Shown here piece by piece: positions 45,849-56,285 of a stretch of 64,000 nt of DNA; position 1 is the stretch's first letter; every line of letters starts with the position of its first letter. A program made the translations under genes and the position numbers. Origin of the DNA: Dolichospermum sp. FACHB-1091 (GTDB taxonomy: Bacteria > Cyanobacteriota > Cyanobacteriia > Cyanobacteriales > Nostocaceae); the NCBI RefSeq assembly GCF_014697585.1, contig NZ_JACJSB010000015.1:48135-112134 (forward strand), given 5' to 3'. The notes beneath the pieces are model-generated. The model was not told the DNA's origin and ran no database searches. It worked only from the letters and a program-made list of their open reading frames with translations.

Positions 45849-46436
45849 CTAGCGAACCGCTACATCAGGGTTGGCAGTGCGGGTTTTTGATGCTATGCTT
45901 TTTCTAGCTTTCCATCTTGCGGCCAAGAGTAGAGCGCCGACTGCGGGAATGGTAGTGCGTCCGGAAATTTCCCAGGGGACACTTTGCACAACGTATGTTA
46001 CCTTCAAGTCAAAAGCATTTGGTACATAATTTGATGCCACACCTTTAGGGAGATTGTATTCATTTGGTATGTCAAGGTAATTAAAAGCATATGCAGAGAG
46101 AGTATTGTTTTCAGCAGGGACAGCAGAGAAAAGAAAAAAGGGAGAAAACCACATAAATTTTGGCCTTAAAAGATTTTCCTGCCGGCCTAGTTGGTCCAGC
46201 TCACCAAGATGCCTAGCCAAAATTTTTGCAAGGTAAGGTTTTTGATACCAAGGAGTATTGGTAAGCCGGTTCTTGAGGTTGTTATAAGTATCGGTCACAG
46301 ATTCCACATGGTAATCCACATTGTTGACTGTTAATACAACCGCCTTAGCAGGAGACGAGCTAGCAAGGACACCAGCAGCAGCACTACCAACAACTAAAGG
46401 GAAAAGACGAGATAGAGTTAATTTCATCACATTCAC
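45849..46436 (-). CDS. Secreted protein with exosortase-like C-terminal signal
   Basis: The 195-residue protein has a signal peptide (LSRLFPLVVGSAAAGVLASS, cut after AKA). A middle domain with no known family follows. The C-terminus is SVPWEISGRTTIPAVGALLL, a short hydrophobic helix, then the basic AARWKARK. The V-P-W-E motif, hydrophobic helix and basic tail are like the cyanobacterial VPWE variant of PEP-CTERM sorting signals. It is likely surface-anchored or exported by an exosortase. IS5 relics lie upstream. Confidence 0.65.
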   Translation of the reverse strand: MNVMKLTLSRLFPLVVGSAAAGVLASSSPAKAVVLTVNNVDYHVESVTDTYNNLKNRLTNTPWYQKPYLAKILARHLGELDQLGRQENLLRPKFMWFSPFFLFSAVPAENNTLSAYAFNYLDIPNEYNLPKGVASNYVPNAFDLKVTYVVQSVPWEISGRTTIPAVGALLLAARWKARKSIASKTRTANPDVAVR

Positions 46437-46613
46437 TCACTTTCACGAATAATTTTTTCCGACGAGTTGAAGTTATTTGATGGATGCTGAAAACCACAAC
46501 ATCATGAATTGACTTTATATCACACACAAAAAAATTAATTTTTTATACATATTTATTTGAAATTTTTAACTTTTCTTAACAAATCCTTCACTTTTTTTAT
46601 TAATTCAACCCTT

Positions 46614-46830
46614 CCTGAAGATGGAACTTGGGTTAAAAAAAGTTTATGACAGTTTGCGAGAATATACGAGATCCGAGTCCATCAGAAGCCATAGATAGTC
46701 AAAGTGAAGTGTAAAAAGAAAAGTGCGGCGATGGTGAGTCAGGAAGTAGGCTATGATGCAGGCAAACAAATCAAAGGGCGGAAGCGGTTTATGACCGTTG
46801 ATATACTCAAAACGGCTTGGACGTAAAACC
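46614..46830 (+). pseudogene. IS5-family transposase relic 1
   Basis: Translations in several frames give EDGTWVK, KVYDSLREYTRSES, then VGYDAGKQIKGRKRFMTVD, which are parts of IS5-type transposases. In-frame stops and shifts are present and both ends are lost. Confidence 0.7.
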
Positions 46831-46838
46831 TATAACTC

Positions 46839-46888
46839 GACTGGGAATGAATTCCCAGTCTTATAGCAAAAGTCATCTGAAGATGACT
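46839..46888. repeat. Two adjacent hairpins between the IS5 relics
   Basis: GACTGGGAAT/ATTCCCAGTC (46839-46860) and AGTCATCT/AGATGACT (46871-46888), each with a GA loop, lie 10 bp apart. They are of a kind common near cyanobacterial mobile DNA. Confidence 0.6.
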
Positions 46889-46976
46889 AAAAGAACTAGA
46901 AAATTTTTGAATTTGCTTAGTTTATTTTAGTAAACTTTAGCTATTAGCCTGGAACTATGGCTAACGCCACGCTTTA

Positions 46977-47075
46977 GACGGAACTTGGGTGAAAATTCAT
47001 GACAGTTTGCGAGATAATTATGAGATCCCAGTCCATCAGAAGCCATAATCGTCATCGCCAGTGAAGTGTAATTGC
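46977..47075 (+). pseudogene. IS5-family transposase relic 2
   Basis: The text GACGGAACTTGGGTGAAAAT and following bases are a diverged copy of 46620-46715 in the same orientation (GTWVKIHDSLRDN). Only about 100 bp survive. Confidence 0.6.
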
Positions 47076-47262
47076 CTCTTGCCTCTTTCTAAATGCTATC
47101 CTCATTAGCAAGTAGCACCGCTGTTGCTAAAATGCCTCTAATTCCTGATTTAATGATGACTATTATATTATTGGATTATTGACCTAATTTAGCACTAAGT
47201 CAAAATCAGCCTTATTATATCATAATAAATCTACAAAACACGCAACAGGAGACGAGTAACGC

Positions 47263-49308
47263 ATGGGCAAGGTAGTTGGCATCGACTTGGGGACAACCAA
47301 CTCAGTAGTCGCCGTCATGGAGGGTGGCAAGCCGGTGGTGATTGCCAATGCAGAAGGAATGCGAACAACCCCCTCCGTAGTTGGCTTTAGTAAAGAAGGT
47401 GAAAGGGTTGTAGGGCAAATGGCTAGGCGGCAAACCGTCCTTAATCCCCAAAATACCTTTTTTGCTGTCAAACGCTTTATTGGGCGCAAATATGGGGAAT
47501 TAAACCCGGATTCTAAGCGTGTTCCTTACACTATCCGTAAAGATGAAATTGGCAATATTAAAGTTGCTTGTCCTCGGCTGAATAAGGAATTTTCCCCGGA
47601 AGAAATTTCGGCCATGGTGTTGAAAAAATTAGCTGATGATGCTAGTCGTTATTTGGGTGAACCTGTTACCGGGGCTGTGATTACTGTTCCGGCTTATTTT
47701 AATGATTCTCAGCGCCAAGCTACCCGTGACGCGGGTAGAATTGCAGGTTTAGATGTTTTACGCATTCTCAATGAACCCACAGCCGCAGCTTTGGCTTACG
47801 GATTAGATCGAGGTGATATGGAAACTATCCTCGTTTTTGATTTGGGTGGGGGAACTTTTGATGTATCCATTCTGGAAGTGGGAGACGGCGTATTTGAGGT
47901 TAAAGCTACTAGTGGAGATACCCAACTCGGTGGTAATGATTTTGATAGAAAAGTAGTTGATTGGTTGGCGGAACAGTTTTTAGAAGCAGAAGGGGTAGAC
48001 CTAAGACGCGATCGCCAAGCGTTGCAAAGACTAATGGAAGCCGCAGAAAAGGCTAAAATAGAACTTTCCGCAGTCAGCGTCACTGATATTAATTTACCTT
48101 TTATTACCGCCACGGAGGATGGTCCAAAACACCTAGAAAGCCGTTTGACGCGATCGCAATTTGAAGGTTTATGTGTAGACTTGTTAGGTAGATTAAGAAC
48201 ACCAGTAAAGCGGGCATTAAAGGATGCCGGACTCTCTCCGGTAGATATTGAGGAAGTTGTTTTGGTCGGTGGTTCTACTAGGATACCTATGGTAAAACAG
48301 CTAGTACAAGACTTAATTGGCATTGAACCCAGCGAAAACGTTAATCCTGATGAGGTTGTCGCTGTCGGTGCGGCTATTCAGGGCAGTATTCTCGCGGGTG
48401 AAACTAAGGATATCCTACTGTTAGATGTTACACCACTGTCTTTGGGGTTGGAAACTATTGGCGGTGTGATGAAAAAACTTATACCAAGGAATACAACTAT
48501 CCCAGTTCGTCGTTCTGACATCTTTTCTACTTCCGAAAATAATCAAAACAGCGTAGAAATTAACGTGGTTCAGGGTGAAAGGGACATGGCCACAGATAAC
48601 AAGTCTTTGGGACGGTTTAAACTCTATGGTATCCCCCCAGCGCCAAGAGGTATTCCCCAAGTTCAAGTATCTTTTGATATTGATGCTAATGGTATTTTGC
48701 AGGTAACAGCCTTAGATCGTACTACGGGCAGGGAACAAAGCATCACCATTCAAGGCGCTTCTACTTTAAGCGAGTCCGAAGTTAATAGAATGATTCAGGA
48801 TGCTCAAAAATACGCCAATGTTGATAGACAAAGGAAAGAACGAGTTGAAAAACGTACCCGGGCTGAAGCTTTAATATTACAATCAGAACGGCAATTACGC
48901 GAACTAGCGTTAGAAATGGGAATGCAATTCGCTCGTAACCGTCGTCAACGCATTGATAATATTTGTCGCAATTTACGGGAAAGTTTACAAGCTGATGAAG
49001 ATCGGGGTATTGATCAGGCTTATGCTGATTTACAAGATGCTCTTTATGAACTGAATAGAGAAGTCCGTCAGTATTATGCTGAAGATGAAGATGATGATCT
49101 ATTTGGCGCTATCCGTGACATCTTTGCTGGTGAAAAAGAACCGGAACGAGATGTTTACAGGGATAATTACCGGGAACGAAATTCATCTAACCGAGGTGTT
49201 AACAGAGATTATGGGAGAGAAAATCGTTCTCCTAATTATGAACGTCCCACCCGCACTAAACGCCCCAGTTACCAGGATAATTGGGATGATGATGATGATT
49301 GGCTATAA
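47263..49308 (+). CDS. dnaK: Chaperone DnaK (Hsp70)
   Basis: The 681-residue Hsp70 has [19 protein letters not shown], the ATPase phosphate loops [17 protein letters not shown] and [13 protein letters not shown], the substrate-binding domain [19 protein letters not shown], and an acidic, Arg/Asn-rich tail ending DDDDDWL instead of the usual EEVD-like or GGVDAE tails. The size fits a DnaK1-type paralogue; which paralogue it is cannot be fixed by eye. SD CAGGAGACGAG lies upstream. A dnaJ gene follows. Confidence 0.93.
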   Translation: MGKVVGIDLGTTNSVVAVMEGGKPVVIANAEGMRTTPSVVGFSKEGERVVGQMARRQTVLNPQNTFFAVKRFIGRKYGELNPDSKRVPYTIRKDEIGNIKVACPRLNKEFSPEEISAMVLKKLADDASRYLGEPVTGAVITVPAYFNDSQRQATRDAGRIAGLDVLRILNEPTAAALAYGLDRGDMETILVFDLGGGTFDVSILEVGDGVFEVKATSGDTQLGGNDFDRKVVDWLAEQFLEAEGVDLRRDRQALQRLMEAAEKAKIELSAVSVTDINLPFITATEDGPKHLESRLTRSQFEGLCVDLLGRLRTPVKRALKDAGLSPVDIEEVVLVGGSTRIPMVKQLVQDLIGIEPSENVNPDEVVAVGAAIQGSILAGETKDILLLDVTPLSLGLETIGGVMKKLIPRNTTIPVRRSDIFSTSENNQNSVEINVVQGERDMATDNKSLGRFKLYGIPPAPRGIPQVQVSFDIDANGILQVTALDRTTGREQSITIQGASTLSESEVNRMIQDAQKYANVDRQRKERVEKRTRAEALILQSERQLRELALEMGMQFARNRRQRIDNICRNLRESLQADEDRGIDQAYADLQDALYELNREVRQYYAEDEDDDLFGAIRDIFAGEKEPERDVYRDNYRERNSSNRGVNRDYGRENRSPNYERPTRTKRPSYQDNWDDDDDWL

Positions 49309-49313
49309 GGTAA

Positions 49314-49372
49314 TTTTGGATTTTAGATTTTGGATTTTAGATTTTAGATTTTAGATTTTGGATTTTGGATTC
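49314..49372. repeat. Heptamer tandem repeat (ATTTTGG/ATTTTAG)
   Basis: About eight heptamers lie after the dnaK stop, followed by GACCACTGACAACGG-type units to about 49490. They separate dnaK and dnaJ by 203 bp. Confidence 0.85.
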
Positions 49373-49511
49373 AGTATCTTTGATTTAAAATCTAATTTTC
49401 AATATTTGTAGCGTCAGTAATAAGTATAAGCACAACTGACCACTGACCAACGGACTACTGACAACGGACCACTGACAACGGACCACTAAACTAACATTTA
49501 AATAACAGATT

Positions 49512-50504
49512 ATGCAAAATTTGCAAAATTTTCGGGATTATTACGAAATTTTAGGAGTTCCTAAAGATGCTTCCAGTGAAGAAATTAAAAAGGTTTATCG
49601 TCGTTTAGCTAGACAATATCACCCCGACCTCAATCCTGGCAATAAGGAAGCAGAGGAAAAATTTAAAACCATTGGTGAGGCTTATGAAATCCTCTCTGAT
49701 TCTAGCAGGCGATCGCAATATGATCAATTTAGCCGCTATTGGCAACAAAACGGTTTTGCAGGTAATAAACAAACTCCCAAGTCTAAAGGTTGGAATAACC
49801 GCACTAATGACCGTTCCAGTCAAGATGTAGACCCCAGCCAATTTAGCGATTTTGAGAGTTTTGTGAATCAGGTAATTGGTGTTAGCAACCGCAAAGAACC
49901 GAAAAGCAGTTCGGAAAATACCACCACTAGCGACCCCTTTCGCAGTCCTAGAACTAAAGTTGCATATACGGTTAATACTCCTCCCCGTGCTAACCGTCGA
50001 GATATTGAAGCTAGATTAACCTTACCTCTAGAGAAGGCTTATCAAGGTGGTAATGAAAGAATACGCTTAGAAGATGGGCGATCGCTCGAAGTGACTATGC
50101 CTCCAGCCATGGTGACAGGTCAAACTATTCGCCTCCGCAATCAAGGAATTAATGGTGGTGATTTATACTTAAAAATCACCGTTGATCCTCATCCCTTGTT
50201 TAAGCTAGAAGGTGCTAATATCTTCTGCCAAGTACCTGTAACTCCCAGTGAAGCAACATTGGGCGGACAAGTTGAAGCACCTACCCTTGATGGTCCAGTG
50301 AAAATGACTATTCCCCCAGGTGTGAGGTCTGGACAAAGATTCCGTCTTGGTAATAAAGGCTACCCTGTCGAAAATGGACAACGTGGTGATCAATTAGTGG
50401 AAATTCAGATATTAACTCCCAAAAATATTAGTCCTCAAGAACGGGAACTGTATGAGAAATTGCGAGAAATAGAAACTTTTAAACCTCGCGCTGATTTAAT
50501 TTAA
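49512..50504 (+). CDS. dnaJ: DnaJ/CbpA-type co-chaperone
   Basis: The 330-residue protein has an N-terminal J-domain ([20 protein letters not shown], with the HPD motif in [10 protein letters not shown]), a short Gly-poor linker and two C-terminal substrate domains ([35 protein letters not shown]). It lacks the Cys-rich zinc finger, so it is CbpA-like (class B). It stimulates the adjacent DnaK. Confidence 0.9.
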   Translation: MQNLQNFRDYYEILGVPKDASSEEIKKVYRRLARQYHPDLNPGNKEAEEKFKTIGEAYEILSDSSRRSQYDQFSRYWQQNGFAGNKQTPKSKGWNNRTNDRSSQDVDPSQFSDFESFVNQVIGVSNRKEPKSSSENTTTSDPFRSPRTKVAYTVNTPPRANRRDIEARLTLPLEKAYQGGNERIRLEDGRSLEVTMPPAMVTGQTIRLRNQGINGGDLYLKITVDPHPLFKLEGANIFCQVPVTPSEATLGGQVEAPTLDGPVKMTIPPGVRSGQRFRLGNKGYPVENGQRGDQLVEIQILTPKNISPQERELYEKLREIETFKPRADLI

Positions 50505-50642
50505 ATAAAACAAAACAAACTACCACAAAACAAAAGAAATCAATTTCTCCACAAATGGCTCAGATGCAGAGTGGGTAGAGAATGTTAGACTCCTGGATCT
50601 GTTATCCTGAATATAGATCCCATTCCTAACTAACTTGCAGCT

Positions 50643-51383
50643 ATGACCGTCACCCAAAAGATTGAACCCGGTTTAGATGTAATATTTCCTCCCAGTAATT
50701 TAGAAAGTGACGAACCCCCATTAGAATCATCTTTACATCTACAACAAATGCTACTGCTAATCCAATGTCTCAATTGGTGGTGGCGAGATATTAATAAAAT
50801 TAATAATTATTTTGTTGCCGGGAACATGACTATTTATTACAGTCCTCGGCAAATTAAAACCAAAGATTTTCGTGGTCCAGATTTTTTCCTAGTGCTGGAC
50901 ACAGAAAACTGCGATCGCAATAGTTGGGTAGTCTGGGAGGAAGGTGGTAAATATCCTAATCTAATTATAGAATTGCTTTCTCCCTCTACTGCTTCCACTG
51001 ATAAAGGGTTAAAAAAACAAATTTATCAAGATATTTTCCGCACACCTGAATATTTTTGGTTTAATCCGCAAAGTTTAGAATTTGCTGGTTTTATCTTGTT
51101 TGGTGGAACATATCAACCCATAGAACCCAATCCTCAAGGTTTATTATGGAGTCAGCAGCTAAATTTATATTTGGGTGTCCATGACGGTAAATTGCGTTAT
51201 TTTATGCCAGAAGGACAGTTAATGCTAACACCCGAAGAGTATGGAGTACAACAAACTCAACGTGCAGAACAAGCAAGCCAACTCGCAGAACAACAAACTC
51301 AACGTGCAGAACAACAAACTCAACGTGCAGAACGTTTAGCAGCCAAACTCAGAGAATTGAATATTGACCCTGACATTTTATGA
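50643..51383 (+). CDS. Uma2-family putative endonuclease with repetitive tail
   Basis: The 246-residue protein has the Uma2/DUF820 core (GPDFFLVLDTENC, NLIIELLSPSTASTDKGLKK, YQDIFRTPEYFWFNP). It has a C-terminal AEQQTQRAEQ repeat likely to form a coiled coil, then LRELNIDPDIL. Uma2 proteins with such tails are common in cyanobacteria. It is not in the operon that follows. Confidence 0.85.
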   Translation: MTVTQKIEPGLDVIFPPSNLESDEPPLESSLHLQQMLLLIQCLNWWWRDINKINNYFVAGNMTIYYSPRQIKTKDFRGPDFFLVLDTENCDRNSWVVWEEGGKYPNLIIELLSPSTASTDKGLKKQIYQDIFRTPEYFWFNPQSLEFAGFILFGGTYQPIEPNPQGLLWSQQLNLYLGVHDGKLRYFMPEGQLMLTPEEYGVQQTQRAEQASQLAEQQTQRAEQQTQRAERLAAKLRELNIDPDIL

Positions 51384-51452
51384 GATAATACAGTTTGTGT
51401 AGGTTGGGTTGACCCAAGGAAACCCAACATTTTGAGCGCAGGGAACTCTTAA

Positions 51453-51625
51453 CTGGGAACAGGGAACAGTTTTAACTGTTTGGATATCCTCAATTTTCCA
51501 AATCCGACAAAGAAAAATGCAATTCATTTTGAGACATTATTAGCCAAAACCTTGCACTTTTTTGTGGTAAAAATCCGCAAAACCCTTTGTTAATAAATGG
51601 TTTTAGGTTTATTCAGTAAGCCCTA
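51453..51625. repeat. Dispersed repeat related to the element at 38066-38264
   Basis: GGGAACAG and GGATATCCTCAATTTTCC, then ATTCAGTAAGCCCT at the right end, match the element at 38066-38264 with gaps. The left inverted end is not visible here. Confidence 0.65.
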
Positions 51626-51774
51626 CATAAAACCTAAAACCTCCCATCCTACCACAGAAACAATTGTGCAAGAGGTCTATTGATAACAAAATCAAGAACA
51701 ACTTAAATACTGACAATTTTTAAAACATCCTTTTATATAGTTGACTAAAATTATTGATTATTTGTGCAATAATA

Positions 51775-51804
51775 TTGACACATACACTATTAAAATAGGC
51801 TATA
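51775..51804 (+). promoter_or_regulatory. Possible promoter of the vWA-tubulin-ZorAB-like operon
   Basis: TTGACA (51775-51780) is followed after 18 bases by GCTATA (51799-51804). Transcription would start near the GTG of the first gene, giving a leaderless or nearly leaderless mRNA. The -10 match is weak, so this is tentative. Confidence 0.35.
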
Positions 51805-51810
51805 GAGTTT

Positions 51811-52950
51811 GTGACTTTGACAAAAATTAGCCCCGGACAACCACTGACTGATATACAGAAAAATGGCTTACAGTTAGTATCCCTGTTGACTGGGGGTAAA
51901 CGTGATGTTATTTTAGCTATTGATGTCACTGAAAGTGTCGGTTTTAATGATCAAGGACGGATTCGTTTACGTCAAATAGTTACAGACAGTCTGAAAACCG
52001 GTGATTATGTTTATGTTGTTCCCTTCGCTCAAAATTTGGTTTTTGATGATGTCATATCTGTAGAAAATCCCTTGGGAACACCTATATATTTTGGGCAGAA
52101 AAATGCAGAAAATATTGATAAAGTATTAGCAAAAATACCTTTTAGTTCCGACCCTAACCGCTATGGTACAGATATTCAAAAAGCAGAATTAACTATTTAT
52201 CAAGGTATCGCACAAATTAATCAAAATCGAGTTTCTAAACATCAATTAATTAATCCCCAGTCCGTTGTTTGGATTACTGATGCACCTTTGTTTACTCAAC
52301 CGGGAATTAATTCTCAGATTTGGACAGAAACCCCTGCTGATAGTCCTTTGAGAATAGCAACATCACCAGAAAGCCAAGAAAGACAAAAATGGATTGAGAC
52401 TTTACCTTTAAAACAGCGATCGCTCACCATTGTAACACAATCCAGTAAAGATTATCAACTATCTGTAGTAGACATTAACCCGACAATTCAAGAATTTTGT
52501 ACACCAGCCCCCGGAGGTCAAGAAACCTGTTTAGTTAATCCTTATTTACTCAAACAGCTATGGTTTCCCAGTTTAATTTTATTATTATTAATAGCTGCTG
52601 GTGTTTGGAGTCTATGCAAATTTGCCAGATTACAAAAAAAATGGAAATTGCGAATTAGATTTGAAGATAATACAGAAGATGAAGAAAAATTATGTATACT
52701 ACCAAATAAGAAGAAAATCGGCATAGGTGAAGATAGCCCCAATTCCATTGACTGTCCAGGGGGAGAAATTAGAGGCCATTTACAACGTCAAGGAGAAAAA
52801 CTATATTTAGTCCCAACACCAGAGGGAAACATTCAACTAAACAACAAAAAAGTGACATCAAAGACTCTCATAACTAATTCTAGATTTACGCTAAATTGTC
52901 CAGATTCACGCCAGCGTGATTACCAAATAAATGTTAAAATTGAAAAATAG
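51811..52950 (+). CDS. vWA-domain membrane protein with FHA-like C-terminus
   Basis: The 379-residue protein (GTG start) has a von Willebrand A domain: VILAIDVTESV with a DxTxS version of the MIDAS motif (D38, T40, S42), and VVWITDAPLF. One membrane helix follows at about 249-268 (WFPSLILLLLIAAGVWSL). The cytoplasmic or lumenal tail of about 110 residues has IGIGEDSPNSIDCPGG, IRGHLQRQGEKLYLV and NIQLNNKKV, which resembles an FHA fold. It is the first gene of an operon and starts just after the weak promoter. The function is not known; vWA domains bind protein partners through a metal ion. Confidence 0.75.
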   Translation: MTLTKISPGQPLTDIQKNGLQLVSLLTGGKRDVILAIDVTESVGFNDQGRIRLRQIVTDSLKTGDYVYVVPFAQNLVFDDVISVENPLGTPIYFGQKNAENIDKVLAKIPFSSDPNRYGTDIQKAELTIYQGIAQINQNRVSKHQLINPQSVVWITDAPLFTQPGINSQIWTETPADSPLRIATSPESQERQKWIETLPLKQRSLTIVTQSSKDYQLSVVDINPTIQEFCTPAPGGQETCLVNPYLLKQLWFPSLILLLLIAAGVWSLCKFARLQKKWKLRIRFEDNTEDEEKLCILPNKKKIGIGEDSPNSIDCPGGEIRGHLQRQGEKLYLVPTPEGNIQLNNKKVTSKTLITNSRFTLNCPDSRQRDYQINVKIEK

Positions 52951-52967
52951 TATTCAGGGGAAAAACT

Positions 52968-55900
52968 ATGACTCAAGCATCTGCAAAAGAAACCCAATCT
53001 AGAGGCATTAATCGCACAATTTGTATCGGTTTAGGGGGAACTGGGAGAGATGTATTAATGCGAATTAGACGGTTAATTGTTGACCGTTATGGAGACCTAA
53101 ATAAGTTACCAATTGTCAGTTTTGTTCACATTGACACAGATAAAGCAGCCACCCAAGTCACAGGGATTAGAACAGGGAGTACCTATCATGGTGTGGATTT
53201 AAGTTTTAAAGAAGCTGAAAAAGTCAGTGCTACCATGTCGTCAAGAGATGTCACCAGGTTTGTAGAAGAATTAGAACGGAGTTCAGAATATAGTAATTAT
53301 GGACCTTATGAGCATATTCGGAGATGGTTTCCTCCGCAATTATTACAAAATATCCCAGCAGTAGAAGAAGGTGCAAAAGGGATTAGACCTGTGGGAAGAT
53401 TGGCTTTTTTCCACAACTACCGAAAAATTCAAGCAGCCATTGAGTCCGCAGAAAAACGCACGAAAGGACATGAATCTTTATTACTACAATCAGGTTTAAT
53501 CATAGAACCGGGACTAAATATTTTTGTTGTCGGTTCTCTTTGTGGTGGTACAGGAAGCGGAATGTTTTTAGATGTTGGCTATACCCTAAAAAATCTGTAT
53601 GGTGAAGACGGCGCTCAAATTTTAGGTTATTTAGTAATTAGTCCAGAATTATATGGTAATACAACTAGCATGATTGCTAATACTTATGCTGCATTACAAG
53701 AACTGAATTATTATAGTTCTCCTGGGACCAAATTTGAAGCACTTTATGATACTCAAAATGTAGTTTCTGTAATAGAAAAGCGTCCACCATTTAACTACAC
53801 TTATTTAATAAGTAATGAAGCAACAGCAGAATATTCAATACTTACCCAAGGTAAACTATGTAATGTAATTGCCCATAAGATTGCTTTAGAATTTTCTGGT
53901 GAATTAGCAGCTTCTGTGAAAAGAAATAGAGATAATTTACAAGAACATATAACCAAGTACGATGATCATCCACGTCGTAATAGCCAAAACTACCTAACAT
54001 TTGGACTGTCAGCAATTTATTTTCCTCGTGATACTATTATTGAAATTGCTTTAACAAAGGTAGGTTTAGAGTTAGTCAGGTTTTGGTTAAATGGTAAAGG
54101 TCAAAGTCCAGATCCTATTAACTTACTTGAGCAATTTTTGATTCAACATAATTGGCATAATGACTTAGGAAAACGAGATGGTTTAACTAATAAATTAGCA
54201 GAGTCCGTAGAAGAATCTAATAAGACCTTTAGTAATAGTCTCAAAACTTGGCAAAATAAATTATCCCGGTTAATTGCTGACTGTAGAAACAAGGATGACC
54301 GCACTAATATCCGTCAGCAATTAGCAACAGAGTTTTATAAACAATTTCGCACAGTGCAACCAGGAGAAACAGAAAGTATTCGCGGTTATTGGTTGACGAA
54401 ATTAATGCAAGCTGCTCCTAAGATTACCAAAGAACTTAATGGAAATATTGATGATTATGTGATGCAATTACTCACACCAGTAGATCCTAATTTCTCCATT
54501 AAAAATACACACAATTGGTTAGATTCTCTGCGACACGAATTACATAAATATCAACGAGATTTACAAGAATCAATTACTGATTTTGGAGGCATGAAGCGCT
54601 TAGAAGATGTAGAAAGAAAATGGGATAATGCAGAACAAACAATTGAAGATATGGAAAATAAACTAGGTATTCCCTTTGTTGATTTCAAAAACATTCCATT
54701 TCAGGAGGAGTGCAAAAAAGTAATCCAAGAAGTTTACAAAATTATCAAGCATAATTTTGAATTAACTGTATTGCAAGAAACTTTGAAAATTGTCAATCAA
54801 TTACAAAAGCAAGTTCAAGAAAAAGAAAAGCAAATTGCAGCTTTTAGTAGTTTAGTAGAGGACTTAGAAAGTGCTTATGAAAAAGAGGAACGAGAATTAA
54901 AACAATTGAATTTCGATGAAATGAGTGGAGAGGCAATTTTTGATACTGAAGATATAGAACTTTGCTATCAAACAATGATCCCAGAAAATGATAGTCGTCC
55001 TCAATTAATATTGGCAAGTTCAGAACTTACTCAAGAAACCGATAGAGGAGCATCTTTAGGATTTTTCCTGAATATGGAACGCACTACTTATTCTCAGCTA
55101 AAAGAAAAAATTGATCTGAAAGTTAATACTTTATTTGCTTTTCGCGGTAGAAATATTGTTACTTCTGTGATTAAACGCTTCATGCAGAAATATTCTTTAT
55201 CTGCACGTTCAATTCGTTTAAAGCAAATTATCCAGGAATCTCAACCACTTTTACGTTTAGATTTGGAGGATAGGTATTTTGTACCTGATAAGGGTAAAAG
55301 TAGTAAATTAATAGGTTACAAGGATACAGAAGAATTAGAAGTGGCACAGTTTGAAAGTTTATTGACACAGGATTTATCTGTACAACAAAGTGACTTACAA
55401 GAAATGCAAGCAGATGATGAAATTTTATTTGTGAATGAATACGGTGGGTTTCCTTTGAGATTAATTATTGGTTTGGGAAAAATGAGAAACCCATATTTAA
55501 AAGAAAAAAATTCTGGTAAATCTTTTTTGCATAATGATTATCGTATATCCTTTCCTGATATTATGCCACCTAATGCTGGAAAAATGGAAGAAGTGGAAAA
55601 TATTTTCTATCCTTGTTTAGCATTAGAACTGTTAGTAGAAAATCATGATACTCAAGAATTAGAGTTTCAATATTATGACCATTTTCAGAATAGTTATGAT
55701 ACTGTTTCCTTGAGTGGAATTTGGATAGAATCTTTGGAATATCTAGCTAGTCACCCCAATATGACTGAAGCATTAAAGCAAATTTTGGATAATACAATTT
55801 TAGAAATGGAAAATAATCCAACATTGTGGGTAAATGAATATTTACCCAAATTGCGTCAATTTCCTGATAAGCTGACCAGGATTTCTGAAGATAATCCTAA

Positions 55901-56207
55901 TTCTCTCTATAAGACAAGAGTATATACAGACACAAGGGATAATAACGATAATACAAAGGAGGGCGTTATCAATCGTTTTTTGAAGAAAATGGAGGCGAAA
56001 TTCGGAAACACAAATTCAATTTTACCAAGAAACAATACAGGAACTCAAAAAGCTATTGTGGGGGAAATAGTTGCTAATTCTTCTGATAATCGTTCAAGAC
56101 GACGACAGGAATTAGAGCAGCTTAAACAAGATTTAGATGAAGGTTTTATGACTTCAGAAGAATACGAACGAGAAAAACAAAGAATTTTCCTCCAATATCC
56201 ACTATAG
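52968..56207 (+). CDS. Tubulin-like (Tubulin_2) protein with SHOCT-like end
   Basis: The 1079-residue protein begins TICIGLGGTGRDVLMRIRRL (GLGGTG 21-26) and has LCGGTGSGMFLDVG, the tubulin/FtsZ G-box GGTGSG at 193-198. It belongs to the tubulin-like Tubulin_2 type (PF13809, from memory). A helical middle part includes a coiled coil (QKQVQEKEKQIAAF...ESAYEKEERELKQL). The last 35 residues (LEQLKQDLDEGFMTSEEYER) are like a SHOCT domain. It starts 17 bp after the vWA gene with GGGGAAAAACT upstream. It probably binds nucleotide and may polymerise; this is not shown by the sequence alone. Confidence 0.85.
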   Translation: MTQASAKETQSRGINRTICIGLGGTGRDVLMRIRRLIVDRYGDLNKLPIVSFVHIDTDKAATQVTGIRTGSTYHGVDLSFKEAEKVSATMSSRDVTRFVEELERSSEYSNYGPYEHIRRWFPPQLLQNIPAVEEGAKGIRPVGRLAFFHNYRKIQAAIESAEKRTKGHESLLLQSGLIIEPGLNIFVVGSLCGGTGSGMFLDVGYTLKNLYGEDGAQILGYLVISPELYGNTTSMIANTYAALQELNYYSSPGTKFEALYDTQNVVSVIEKRPPFNYTYLISNEATAEYSILTQGKLCNVIAHKIALEFSGELAASVKRNRDNLQEHITKYDDHPRRNSQNYLTFGLSAIYFPRDTIIEIALTKVGLELVRFWLNGKGQSPDPINLLEQFLIQHNWHNDLGKRDGLTNKLAESVEESNKTFSNSLKTWQNKLSRLIADCRNKDDRTNIRQQLATEFYKQFRTVQPGETESIRGYWLTKLMQAAPKITKELNGNIDDYVMQLLTPVDPNFSIKNTHNWLDSLRHELHKYQRDLQESITDFGGMKRLEDVERKWDNAEQTIEDMENKLGIPFVDFKNIPFQEECKKVIQEVYKIIKHNFELTVLQETLKIVNQLQKQVQEKEKQIAAFSSLVEDLESAYEKEERELKQLNFDEMSGEAIFDTEDIELCYQTMIPENDSRPQLILASSELTQETDRGASLGFFLNMERTTYSQLKEKIDLKVNTLFAFRGRNIVTSVIKRFMQKYSLSARSIRLKQIIQESQPLLRLDLEDRYFVPDKGKSSKLIGYKDTEELEVAQFESLLTQDLSVQQSDLQEMQADDEILFVNEYGGFPLRLIIGLGKMRNPYLKEKNSGKSFLHNDYRISFPDIMPPNAGKMEEVENIFYPCLALELLVENHDTQELEFQYYDHFQNSYDTVSLSGIWIESLEYLASHPNMTEALKQILDNTILEMENNPTLWVNEYLPKLRQFPDKLTRISEDNPNSLYKTRVYTDTRDNNDNTKEGVINRFLKKMEAKFGNTNSILPRNNTGTQKAIVGEIVANSSDNRSRRRQELEQLKQDLDEGFMTSEEYEREKQRIFLQYPL

Positions 56208-56285
56208 TTTTTTATGGGTAGTTAATATCTACCCAATTTTCACAGATTTCTTGTACTACTTCTTGCACTACCACAGGTCACTTTT

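Noticed and set aside
47796..48323. 175-codon minus-strand ORF
   Set aside because: It is antisense to the conserved ATPase domain of dnaK.
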